Shown one piece after another: positions 54,678 to 64,000 of a stretch of DNA of 64,000 bases. The notes beneath the pieces were generated by a model, which had not been told where the DNA came from, searched no databases, and saw only the letters and a program-made list of their open reading frames with translations. How positions within the stretch are numbered: the first letter of the stretch is position 1; each line of letters starts with the position of its first letter. A program made the translations under genes and the position numbers. Source of the DNA: Prorocentrum cordatum (Eukaryota; Sar; Dinophyceae; Prorocentrales; Prorocentraceae); contig CAUYUJ010008557.1 of the NCBI GenBank assembly GCA_963575745.1, positions 186,001-250,000 on the forward strand. Direction: 5' to 3'.

Positions 54678-55884
54678 GTCTCCGCCCGGCAACGCCGTGG
54701 CGGAGGCGTGGCCTCCACTTCCCAGAGCCGATGCACTTGCGAAAATGCCAATGCCTCCTTCCCCTCCGAGGGAGGGGCCGTCACCAGTTGGATCAGCAAG
54801 CGAGGTGCCGAATAAGCTTCCGCCACCCAATGCGATGGCGCCGCCACCGGCCGCGAAGCCGAACGTCGCGCCGACGAAGGACTCACCAGCGCCAGAGCAG
54901 AGGGAACTTGTGCCAAATAAGCCTCCGCCTCCACCTCATCCGAGTCCAGGGGCGCGCGCGCCGAAGCCTCCGCCAGCTAAGATGGCGCGCCTCGATACTG
55001 GAGCTGATGATCTCTCTGCATTCAAAGTTGCACAGCCACCGGCCGAGCCGGGGGGCTCGGAGACAGCGGAAAGCCCGCCTAAGCCTTAGGCGCCGAGTCT
55101 TCGCGATCCCGAGCTTCCTCTCCGGCTTAACAGGTGGAATTTTGATCGCTCGTCGCAAGCTGACCAAAGTCTTCAGAAAGTTGAGGCCGCGCCCAAGGCG
55201 GCGCCCCAGTGGTGCCGAGACTCGGGATCTCCCCAGCCTGCCCAAGGCAGTGCTGGGGCGGACCAGACTGCGAAGGCGGAGAGCTCCGCCGCAAAGGCAG
55301 CGGCAGTTGAGACAGAAGCCGAGATTGCCGAGGATGTGAGCTCCGATCGCCACGGAGGCAGTGAGAGGCCGGAGATTCCTGCAGCATCTGTTCCGAAGCA
55401 GACGGATGGAGATTCCTCGTCAGAGGAGTCACCGCAACCATGGGGATCCGACGCTGCAACCTTCGTTCTCCGATCTCTCAGAGAAATCTCCATGACGCGC
55501 TTCAAAGGCAGGCAAGCACGTAGAGCACTGAGGAAAGAGAGAGATTTCTTTTACCAGTGGCGTCGCACGGTTGCTGACCGGCCGCCAGAGGCCGAATGTC
55601 CAGAGGATTTGCTGGAGATTGAAGAGTATATTTGCACAGCAAAGAGGATCTACGAGAAGGCTAAGATAAAGGGGAAACACGAGCCGGGAACATATTCGGA
55701 ATCATGGAGGAAGTTTGCAACCGTCGTTGTCGAGCAGATCCATAATAAGGTGTCGCCAGAATTTGTTCCTACTCCTGTGATCGCCGCCAAGAGCAAACGT
55801 TCAAAGCCTCGCGCTGAGGGCGATCTGTTGCGAGTGGAAGCAAACTTCCTCCTCCCCCTGCGCCACCGCCCGGCCCAGCCGTGA
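54678..55884 (+). pseudogene. Cargo: Pro/Ala-rich linker and helical segment
   Basis: 54678-55089 continues in another frame as a Pro/Ala/Lys-rich disordered stretch containing the best-paired hairpin (54680-54705). 55336-55884 encodes a helical basic domain (RRALRKERDFFYQWRRTVAD, LLEIEEYICTAKRIYEKAKI, WRKFATVVVEQIHNKVSPEF). The gap between them is open in a third frame. Function unknown. Confidence 0.45.
54680..54705 (+). repeat. 26-nt hairpin family, copy with perfect arms
   Basis: Arms CTCCGCC and GGCGGAG pair 7 of 7; inner stem CGGC/GCCG, loop AAC, bulged T. Confidence 0.85.
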
Positions 55885-57029
55885 CGGCGAGCTTACCTGC
55901 GCTTCCGCCTGGCCCAGCCAGAGCGGAGGCCAAACCGGCGCAGGAAGACGAGATGATGGTCGACTCGAGCGCTGCTGCTGCTTCACGCGCTGCGCCTTAC
56001 GAGGTTGCCGAGTCTTCTCCTACCAAGCCGGGCTCTTCTGATGGGGAGGATGAACCCGCTGCTAAGGCACCGCCGTCAGTTGCCGCTTCAAGTGGACATA
56101 ACGCGGCGGAGCCTCCCTCTGTGGATCGAACCCCGGGTGCCCCAGGCACGCCGGGTTCCCTTGAGGCCAGTCCAGATCTTACCCAAATCAGTGGCTTCCC
56201 ATATGAAGCTGATCCTGAGCTCATTCCCATCGAGTAAGAGCATTACCGATCTGGCCCAGCCTCTGCCAACTTCTTCTGCAGAGAAAGGCTGCCACCTGCC
56301 CCCCAAGAGCGACAGCGTAAACCGACGGACGCTCCACCCCAAGAGGATGTTCAGGAGATTAATGTCGGGCGCGCTGACCGCTTCAAGGGCGCAGAGCCTT
56401 ATATTTCGCTGGATGAAAGCACTCGAATTATTCAGCGCACGCCCTCCGATCTAAGGCAGAGGGTTCGAGAGGCCCGCGCTGCTGGTCCAGTGCCCCCGCG
56501 GGTCGAGGCCATTCGCAATATATCGAACGGTGCGCTCAAATGCATTGCAGAATTCGTTGAAGATCCCATATTTGCACTATTGAGCGCACTTTCCATAGAA
56601 GAGGGCACTTTCGATCAGGTGCGAGAGTTTCTCCGTGCTGAGTTTTACTCCGACGATATACCCAGCGGATTTGATCCTCAATCTTTTAAGTTTTTGACCC
56701 CATTGATTTCTGGGGTCACTGATCGCAATAATCCGGCCGCCCTAGGCAGCGCGGATTTTTGGCGACCTCAAAATTGCCGAGTAGACGAGTTCGCTCAACG
56801 CGTTGGTGATTGCGCGACGTATCTCGCGAGGCATTGTTCTGATTATGCGAGGTCCTCGGGAGGCCGGGTCTACTTTGGAGACCTGGTTGGGAAGATGACC
56901 GAGGATGGATTTGGGTATCAGACATATGCACTTGCTGCACACGGCCTAGCCGCGTTGCAGCCGGGGGCTGTTGAGGTCCTTGGAGTGCCCCCTGACAACA
57001 GCGCCAGCATCAAGGAGACGACCGTTTAG
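55881..57029 (+). pseudogene. Cargo: acidic linker and unknown ordered domain
   Basis: Acidic Pro/Ala stretch (55881-56237), then after a frame change RADRFKGAEPYISLDESTRI and, at 56490-57029, VEAIRNISNGALKCIAEFVE, FDQVREFLRAEFYSDDIPSG and GYQTYALAAHGLAALQPGAV. Hairpin-like words with a CTA loop (GGCCTAGCC) occur at 56943-56960. Not recognised. Confidence 0.45.
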
Positions 57030-57032
57030 AAC

Positions 57033-58074
57033 ATGTGGCGTGACTACAAGTCCTGGCCCTCTCAAGGGGCGGAGAGGATGTTCTCTCCCATTCCAGTTTT
57101 CTATAGAACATGCCAGGGACATGTCACTTTTGTTGCTGCAATTGAGAGAATGTACGCGCCTCATGACCCTGGCCTAGCCAGGTGTCATGGGCCCCTCCTC
57201 CATATCACCGATATGGAGACACTGGTGGAATCCATGGTCGGAGAAGTTAAGTTCCCAACAAGAGACTCGGGGCTTTGCCTCGAGGCGGACTACGACTTGC
57301 TGAGGCCTCTCCCGACCAAGAAGGATCCGAGCATGCGAGGCCTAGATCATCTTCCTTCGTGGCTAAGCCAGCGGGGGTATGGCGAGCCTGCTCGTGCGAG
57401 GAAGCACGAGGCCATGGGCAGTGACCCGCGGCCAGGAGAGCCACCGTCGATTGGAGCATGGCCCGCAGTGGACGCAGTCCGTCTGTGGGACCCGCTCCCG
57501 ACTCACAGAGAATCCTGGCCGCTGGTTCTTGTTTTCAATGGCCGGGTGCTCACCGTTTTTTCGTGCCGGATCTGCCAGGACGGGACTCTTGTGTCCCGTG
57601 AGGTGCCGAGGTTCTTTGATATCGACAGAGCCGTCACCCTCGCCAAAATTCAGCGATTGGTGGGATCACAAAGACAAGCTCATGTCTTGGTCAATTGTCT
57701 TCAATCAGGAGTGGACATCGTACGAAGTAAATTTTGATAACGCCTCGATGCTCGGTTGGATTCATACCGACGAGACTTTGTCTTCGCTCCCAGATCATAG
57801 GCCTCCGTTGCCTCCTCCAGGGACAGAAGCTTTTGTTCAGTCTGTTCCCTGGGAGGACGATGGTCGGTTCCTCTGCGCTAACTGGCATTGGGTGCGAACT
57901 GACTTTGGCCATTGCCACTCTTGCAGTAATCCCATCAAGTATAAGTACAAGGTTGCCCACGATTATTTGCTTCAGTCGTACAGACTCAAGATCATTTCAA
58001 CCTCGCTGTGGAACAATGGCATGTTGTTGCACTTTGTCGGCTTTGATAAGCCCCCTCACGAGCGTGATCGTTAG
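57033..58074 (+). pseudogene. Cargo: unknown protein, two frames
   Basis: 57033-57737: FSPIPVFYRTCQGHVTFVAA, LLHITDMETLVESMVGEVKF, AWPAVDAVRLWDPLPTHRES. A frame change near 57630 leads to WWDHKDKLMSWSIVFNQEWT, GRFLCANWHWVRTDFGHCHS with CHSC, and HDYLLQSYRLKIISTSLWNN, ending at 58072-58074. A CTA-loop palindrome (CCTGGCCTAGCCAGG) is at 57168-57182. Not recognised; the C..C/H..C spacing could bind a metal. Confidence 0.45.
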
Positions 58075-58179
58075 GTTGTTGTGCGGGTAAATAGACAACG
58101 GAGAGCTTTGGCTGATGTAATATACACATCAACAACAATCTGAAGTTGGAGCGCAAGTGGGCAACGAACAATCAGTATA

Positions 58180-60204
58180 TTGGCTTGGCTGCTTCGGGTC
58201 AAACCTTTGGAAACAGCCGCCCGGGTAATTAGTGTTTCTGCCTGGATTCCTGATCGCGCCGCGGCCCAGCCGCCGGCGCGTCGCGGTCCTTTCTTTCAGT
58301 ATCTTGAACCTCTGAAGAGGCGATTCATTAAATGGCTCGCGCACTTGGCTGAGAGAGAGAGAGAGAGAGAGGCGACTCACGCTCCAACGACCACAGAGTG
58401 GTGGCCCTTATTTTGGGCAACAGATATTGACCAGCATGCGCGCCCCATGTCTTGTCTCATTCTGGCTGCTTTTCAGTGGCCAGAGGAACCCGACGCACGC
58501 TTTGCACCCATCGAGGGTTGGTTCGACTGGGAGCGCAACATGAATAATGCGAATATCTTCGCGCCAACGCTTCGGACATTGCAGGGCGCAAAAGAGGGAA
58601 CAGCACCCTGGCTGCCCGTTGCCCAGGCCAACGAGATGGACGTCTCAGGGCCCAGCCTTCGCGGACGTCCACCAGTTGCTTGGGCAATTTTTTGCGCGGC
58701 TTGTCCTCGTCGTGGTTCTCAGTCCGTCAGCAGGCGCAACATAATATGTTCTGAACACCCTCTCGTATCAGTGTGCAAGCATGACAAACCTGCCGCCGGT
58801 CCAGCCGTGACGGCAGGCGAGGAGAACGTAGACATGACCGTTGATTTCACCGCAGCCTGCGGGTCCAAGACCGAGCAGATAATTGACGGGAGGATCAATC
58901 TTGATGAGCCCAATGGGTATGTGTACTCTCATCGCGACGATAGATCGTTGAGCGTCACGTTGACCGAGGACGGAGCCAAAGATGTGGCGGCTCAATACGT
59001 CATGGAATACACCAGCTATCGCCCGGACACAAATGAACCTGACAGGTTACGATTGTCGGGCGAAACAACGCACGATGTTCCAGAAGCCGCGCGGAACACC
59101 ATTGGATGGAACTGGAAGATTCCTGTTCCAGAACTGGAGTTGGGCCTCCGCATTATTCGCGTGATTGTGATTGTTCGCGAGCTCATTAGTTGCTTCATCG
59201 CCGGGGGACATTGCATGGCCTACCCTGGGGCTCACTTTCTTGCCGCCGGCACCGGCGCAGAGTGCGATGTTGACAAGCGTCGAGCGGATGCATGCGCCAT
59301 TGATTGCCGCATTCGCGCGGCGATTGAGACAGACGACCTCATTGAGGATTGGGCCCGTGACTTGGGCAAACAGGGTCGCACCGATATCCGTCGTCAGGGC
59401 ATGAAGTTGCAGGAAGATATTTGTTGTCTGCGCCCACTCGTGGAAGCCGCTGAGCTCCAAGACCAAGATGAAGGCCGCTTTCGTGGAGCCTGCGGCAAGT
59501 TTGGCATTTTTGTTGTTACTGCCGCGAGAGATATTATTAGATATGATAGAAAGCAAAAAGCGATGAGCGTTCATGAGAGTGGAGGCGCTGATGGGCCCGC
59601 CGACGGCCAAGCCGATGCGGAGGGACCTGCTTTGGCGAAAGCGAGGCCCAGAACAGCCGGTCGCCCCGATCCGCCACCTCCTCCACGCAGGCCCGACGTC
59701 CAAGACGATCGGGCCAAGGACGAAGTCACTGAATCTCCTTGCTCTGCCAGCGGTCAAACCGCCGCGGCAGGAGACGAGCACTCGTGGTATTCGTCTGACA
59801 GGGACACGCGGGATTGGTCGAGGCCTACGCGCGCGCGCGGCGGAGCTATGGATGCTGGGCGCGGGGCTGCCGGCTACGACCTCTCGGTGCGCTACCCGCG
59901 CTACGCAAATGATGCACTGGGTGGATGCTGGGTTCACCGGGGCGCGATATCCTGGATGAGCCCCAGGGAGAACCAGTCACGTGCGTGGCACGTTGTGTAC
60001 CTGAATGACTGCAACTACCGCTTTCCGAGAAAAGGAAAGGGTTCCAAGAACAAGAACAAGGACAAGGACAGCAGGTCAGCGCCCTACGCTGGCCGTGGCA
60101 AGGGATACAGATCACGTTCGCCCTATTGGGCCGCGGATCAGACGGGGGGCTCGTCATCTTCACATCCGAGACCTCCGTCTCCGCCATCGAGGGGATACTT
60201 CTAG
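58180..60204 (+). CDS. Last cargo ORF, 674 codons, basic C-terminus
   Basis: Intact frame before the right LTR. It has a hydrophobic start (MAWLLRVKPLETAARVISVS), a (GA)n-encoded ER repeat (58358-58374), helical regions (IIRVIVIVRELISCFIAGGH is a possible membrane segment; RIRAAIETDDLIEDWARDLG), a Pro/Asp linker and a Lys/Arg/Gly/Ser-rich tail (FPRKGKGSKNKNKDKDSRSA). The basic tail suggests nucleic-acid binding. The best hairpin of all (58255-58280) and copies at 58790-58815, 59600-59625 and 59745-59772 lie in it. Function unknown. Confidence 0.6.
   Translation: MAWLLRVKPLETAARVISVSAWIPDRAAAQPPARRGPFFQYLEPLKRRFIKWLAHLAEREREREATHAPTTTEWWPLFWATDIDQHARPMSCLILAAFQWPEEPDARFAPIEGWFDWERNMNNANIFAPTLRTLQGAKEGTAPWLPVAQANEMDVSGPSLRGRPPVAWAIFCAACPRRGSQSVSRRNIICSEHPLVSVCKHDKPAAGPAVTAGEENVDMTVDFTAACGSKTEQIIDGRINLDEPNGYVYSHRDDRSLSVTLTEDGAKDVAAQYVMEYTSYRPDTNEPDRLRLSGETTHDVPEAARNTIGWNWKIPVPELELGLRIIRVIVIVRELISCFIAGGHCMAYPGAHFLAAGTGAECDVDKRRADACAIDCRIRAAIETDDLIEDWARDLGKQGRTDIRRQGMKLQEDICCLRPLVEAAELQDQDEGRFRGACGKFGIFVVTAARDIIRYDRKQKAMSVHESGGADGPADGQADAEGPALAKARPRTAGRPDPPPPPRRPDVQDDRAKDEVTESPCSASGQTAAAGDEHSWYSSDRDTRDWSRPTRARGGAMDAGRGAAGYDLSVRYPRYANDALGGCWVHRGAISWMSPRENQSRAWHVVYLNDCNYRFPRKGKGSKNKNKDKDSRSAPYAGRGKGYRSRSPYWAADQTGGSSSSHPRPPSPPSRGYF
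58255..58280 (+). repeat. 26-nt hairpin family, copy with perfect arms
   Basis: Arms CGCGCCG and CGGCGCG pair 7 of 7; inner stem CGGC/GCCG, loop CCA, bulged C. Confidence 0.85.
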
Positions 60205-60453
60205 AACAAGAAGTGAGAGCAGGCAGAGCCCGGGCGACCAAGTCGCCGCGGGCTCAAGCGAGCGACAAAGTCGCATCGGCAGAGAGAATTTATTTAACTA
60301 TTGGTGGGAATCGTTTGGTTTCTTCGGCCCTCAGCTCCCTGGCATCACCGTCGAGCGGTAAAATGTTTTTGGGGTTCGCTCCGGTGGCTGTATATATGTG
60401 CAGGCCAGGTGAGCTGTGGCTGGATGGGCCCTACGAAGCCCGCCGCGGGGGGA
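60205..60453. other. Pre-LTR untranslated region
   Basis: Non-coding stretch between the last cargo stop and the right repeat. It contains GCGACCAAGTCGC (60232-60244), which also occurs just inside the left LTR at 37638-37650, and a TATATATG near 60391. If the left LTR is truncated, part of this could be U3. Confidence 0.4.
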
Positions 60454-60789
60454 GTAGATATGCGCCTCTCCGCCTCTTACTGCGCTTGCCTCTCCTGCTG
60501 CCTGCCTTGCCACACCTTGACTCTGCGGCACTGTACCGCAGCTATCTGTGCTTACAGGATAGAAAACGAGCGTGCGGGCTTGCACGCGCGCGCCGAGGGG
60601 TCGTTCCCTCGTCGTTGTCGTGTCGTCGGCCTGCCGGCCTCCTCACTTCCCATTCCTAGGTACAGTTGCTTAACGGTTACTTTTGGTGTCATCGATGTCT
60701 CATCCCGTATCCTCTGCGACTCAGCAGAGTCAACGCGAGACCTTAATTCTTTTGATATCTTACCCCCGATTCTCAGAGGAAAGACTGGA
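60454..60789 (+). repeat. Right LTR of the giant copia element
   Basis: Begins ATATGCGCCTCTCCGCCTC and ends AGAGGAAAGACTGG. It carries the same short open frame as the left copy (MSHPVSSATQQSQRETL) and the word GTCGTTCCCTCGTCG. A GGA tract follows directly. Confidence 0.85.
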
Positions 60790-60900
60790 AAAGGAGAAGG
60801 AGGAGGAAGAGGAGGAAGAGGAGAAGGAGGACGAAGAGGAGGAGCAGCAGCGGCAGCAGGAAGAGGAGGAGGAGGAGAAGGAGGAGGGAGACGCGAGCTC
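60790..60900. repeat. GGA-rich purine tract bordering the right LTR
   Basis: AAAAGGAGAAGGAGG-type sequence; GGA-rich DNA also borders the left LTR (37258-37290). Confidence 0.85.
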
Positions 60901-61684
60901 CACCCCCGCGCGAAGAGGCCAGTTCTCAGCGTGTGGGCGCGAGTGGGTGGAGCGGGGGGAGGGCAGCGCGGGTCGGAGAGGTGAGGTGCCCCAGGGCCGC
61001 CCTCTGCCTCTATTATCGCTCCCGCCGCCCAACACTTGTTTTTGGGTTGTCCGCTATTTGAAAGACGCTTCTTGGGCAGATTGTCCTTGCCAACCAAATT
61101 TGGCCGGTCCTGAACAAATGGTCGAACATCTTTTCCGGTCCCAACTCGTTCGATCCCATTCTTCGCAGAGCGTCCCGCGCCAGGCTGAGGAAACATTGGG
61201 TCCCGATCGCCGGCGCGGGCGCGCTCCTCGCCGTGGTCGTCGTCATCGCCGTCACCGTCAAGGGCGCAGCTGGCACTGCGAACGACGGCCGAGGCTGCCG
61301 CTGGCGCAGGGTGGAGCAGCAGCAAAGGGAGGGGGCGAGGACGAGGAGCCAGGATGAGGGCGAGGCCAGGCCAGCAGGAGCCCCGCTGCCCCGATCGGCA
61401 GCCAGCGTCAGCAAACTGTGTGTGTGTGGGTGATCGTATGCTCTTCCGCCAGCGAAGTCACTCTGCCTAGTCGCCGACGTACAAGTGTGTGGGTGATCGT
61501 CCTCCTTGTCTCATGCTGCCGTGCGGGTGCCGCCCACGGCATGGCGTATCCCGTCCCTGCTATCCATGCCCGGATGTCTGGTAACGCAAGGACCGCAACC
61601 TAAGAGAAACTTGAGGGCCCGGCCGCTGCCCGCACTGTCTGTACGCTTACTCCGTCTCGCTGCCGCGCGCGAGGCCACTACCGC

Positions 61685-61736
<52 letters not shown>

Positions 61737-62100
61737 ATCAGCGTGTGCAGCTGTCGAGATCTGTGTCGACCAAGGCAGCGCCACCTTGAGTAGAGCCATC
61801 TTCGTCGCACGACGGCAGGATGGACGCTGATGGTCTCAGATTCTACATTTCTGCTTCTATCCTATCACTTTGCTGCGCTCCTATGCCAACTCATCTGTGG
61901 TGTCGTTTGGCCAGAACTGACGCCAGGGGCCTTTGGAGCCTCCAGAGGTCCCCACATAGTCAAACCACCCATGCACCTCAATCCTCAAGTCTCGATGTTG
62001 GGTTCTCTTTCCTCCCTCCTTCCTTGTCTGAGTCAGGAGATGTGCTGCACGAGAAGAGGGTGAGGAGGAGGCGGAGGAGGATGAGCAGCAGCAGGAATAA
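60901..62100. other. Region without recognised gene
   Basis: Overlapping open frames without a domain. A direct repeat of GTGTGGGTGATCGT occurs at about 61424 and 61487. Pyrimidine- and purine-biased segments alternate. Confidence 0.4.
61689..61731. repeat. (GT)n microsatellite
   Basis: About 21 uninterrupted GT units. Confidence 0.98.
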
Positions 62101-62133
62101 TGATGAAGGAGGAAGGAGGAAGGAGGAATGATG

Positions 62134-63255
<1,122 letters not shown>

Positions 63256-63297
63256 GGAGAGGAGGAGGAGGAGGAGGAGGAGGAGGAGGAGGAGGAA
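63256..63297. repeat. (GGA)n tract
   Basis: GGAGGA triplets joining the (GAT)n array to the LINE remnant. Confidence 0.95.
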
Positions 63298-64000
63298 GAG
63301 GCTAAACGCCGTCCAGGACAGGTGGGCCAGTCGCCTCCTGGACATCGACACGCACATGCCGAGGATCCTCATCTTCCAGGAACTCGGCTTCCCGCAGCGA
63401 CTCGCCACGCAGACCCTCCGAGCAGCGGCGGCATTGGCAGCCAGGATTGAGTCCACCGCGCCAGGATCCCAGCCCAGCCAGGTTGCGCACATCGCAGCGG
63501 CGACGGCAACCCACGTGGATGTGGACGCTGCGCGCCTACCTGGAGGAGTACGCCATCCCCGAGTACTCGGCGTGGTCGCTCCACAGGTACCAGGAGCCCG
63601 CGCACGCACCGGCGCAGGCGGGCAGGAAGCGGCGCATCCGCACATACCTCACGGAGGCCGTCGACCCTTGGCTGACAGAGGCTGAGCTGGGATGGCGCAC
63701 CCGCGAGGCGGCCGCCTACCCACCGCGGAGCGGCGGCACGGCGATCCAGGCGGCGACCACGACATCGGCCCCGTGGTCTGCCATCCGGGCGTGGGCGCAG
63801 CTGCGCCTCAAGGGCCGCCTCACCGTGCACACGACCGCCGCCCGAACTACGTGCCCGCGGTGCGGGGAGGTCATCTCCCGCGACGGGCTCCACCCTCTGG
63901 AGGGGTGCCGCCACGACGGGCTCCACCCTCTGGAGGGGTGCCGCCACGCCGGCGGCGGCCATCCTCACCGGACTGCGCGCGTGCCTGGACATCGAGGCAG
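63298..64000 (+). pseudogene. 3' end of a third LINE, C-terminal region with zinc finger
   Basis: RLNAVQDRWASRLLDI and ILIFQELGFPQRLATQTLRA (63301-63450) match the thumb/connection of dinoflagellate LINE proteins (RLN..Q.RWA...L, ..ELG...RL.T). After a frame change near 63500: WTLRAYLEEYAIPEYSAWSL, RKRRIRTYLTEAVDPWLTEA, WSAIRAWAQLRLKGRLTVHT, then CPRCGEVISRDGLHPLEGCRH, a C..C...H....C module like the terminal finger of reverse transcriptase proteins. The RT palm must have been to the left and was replaced or interrupted by simple sequence. It continues beyond the window. Confidence 0.6.
63881..63946. repeat. 33-bp in-frame tandem duplication
   Basis: CGACGGGCTCCACCCTCTGG begins each copy (63881 and 63914); unit 33 bp, so 11 codons are duplicated without changing frame. 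The duplicated peptide contains the His/Cys ligands of the LINE terminal finger. Confidence 0.95.

Larger units (their letters stand above)
37292..60789 (+). mobile_element. Giant Ty1/copia LTR retrotransposon with 3' cargo genes (about 23.5 kb)
   Basis: Two direct repeats (37292-37620 and 60454-60789) flank gag, protease, integrase, reverse transcriptase and RNase H in Ty1/copia order (integrase before RT). Then come about 12 kb of further open frames before the right repeat. Copia elements are normally about 5-10 kb, so over half of this one is extra. The flanks on both sides are GGA-rich, consistent with insertion into a purine tract; I found no convincing target-site duplication. The internal frames are broken by at least six in-frame stops and about ten frame changes, so this copy is probably inactive. 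It also contains a dispersed 26-nt hairpin family. Confidence 0.88.

Noticed and set aside
60679-60900. Start of a second gag gene in the right LTR (MSHPVSSATQQ...)
   Set aside because: It is the LTR copy of the gag start and runs directly into a GGA tract; no gag follows.

Overview
The window looks like nuclear DNA of a dinoflagellate (inference; genus not resolvable, a Prorocentrum, Polarella or Symbiodinium-like source would fit). The grounds are several hyper-multicopy dinoflagellate protein families, same-strand genes with short introns that sit at AG|G junctions and partly use GA or GC donors, very abundant simple-sequence DNA, and degenerate LINE and Ty1/copia elements of dinoflagellate type. 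I see no rRNA, tRNA, CRISPR or bacterial-style operon.

Left third (1-21 kb). Four spliced genes lie head to tail on the + strand: an unknown acidic protein (301-3128), an unknown coiled-coil protein in six exons (3535-8103), a Cys-rich transposase-like protein (9533-about 12225), and a C5-methyltransferase-like protein (12264-13581). Three separate 11-bp minisatellites sharing the core GTCTGAA lie between or inside them. From 14 to 21 kb the DNA is mostly repeats, with a doubtful gene at 16.4 kb and, on the minus strand, the last exon of a UvrD-type helicase (19409-19892) whose upstream intron holds a 119-160 bp tandem repeat.

Middle (21-37 kb). A decayed LINE on the minus strand (about 21.15-27.99 kb) carries ORF1 with a RanBP2 zinc finger, an RNase H domain, an AP-type endonuclease, a reverse transcriptase and a terminal C2H2 finger. 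Next come several minisatellites, a second dead reverse transcriptase on the + strand (about 31.9-32.9 kb), long pyrimidine and GGA tracts, and a 380-bp AT-rich island.

Right third (37.3-60.8 kb). Two direct repeats of about 330 bp bracket a giant Ty1/copia retrotransposon of about 23.5 kb. In order it carries a long gag region (RING/B-box-like and CCCH fingers), protease, integrase, reverse transcriptase and RNase H, then about 12 kb of extra cargo: a C5-methyltransferase-like protein, an ADP-ribosyltransferase-like fold and several unknown proteins. The reading frames are broken by in-frame stops and frameshifts, so this copy is probably dead. Scattered through the element, and not seen elsewhere in the window, is a family of 26-nt hairpins with fixed geometry (7-bp arm, CGGC, 3-nt loop, GCCG, one bulged base, 7-bp arm) whose outer arms differ from copy to copy yet still pair. 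They fall in more than one reading frame, so they look selected as DNA or RNA structure. This hairpin family and the cargo-bearing element are the strongest candidates for something undescribed.

Right edge (60.8-64 kb): purine-rich DNA, a (GT)n tract, a (GAT)n tract of about 1.1 kb, and the 3' end of another LINE whose terminal finger contains a 33-bp in-frame duplication.
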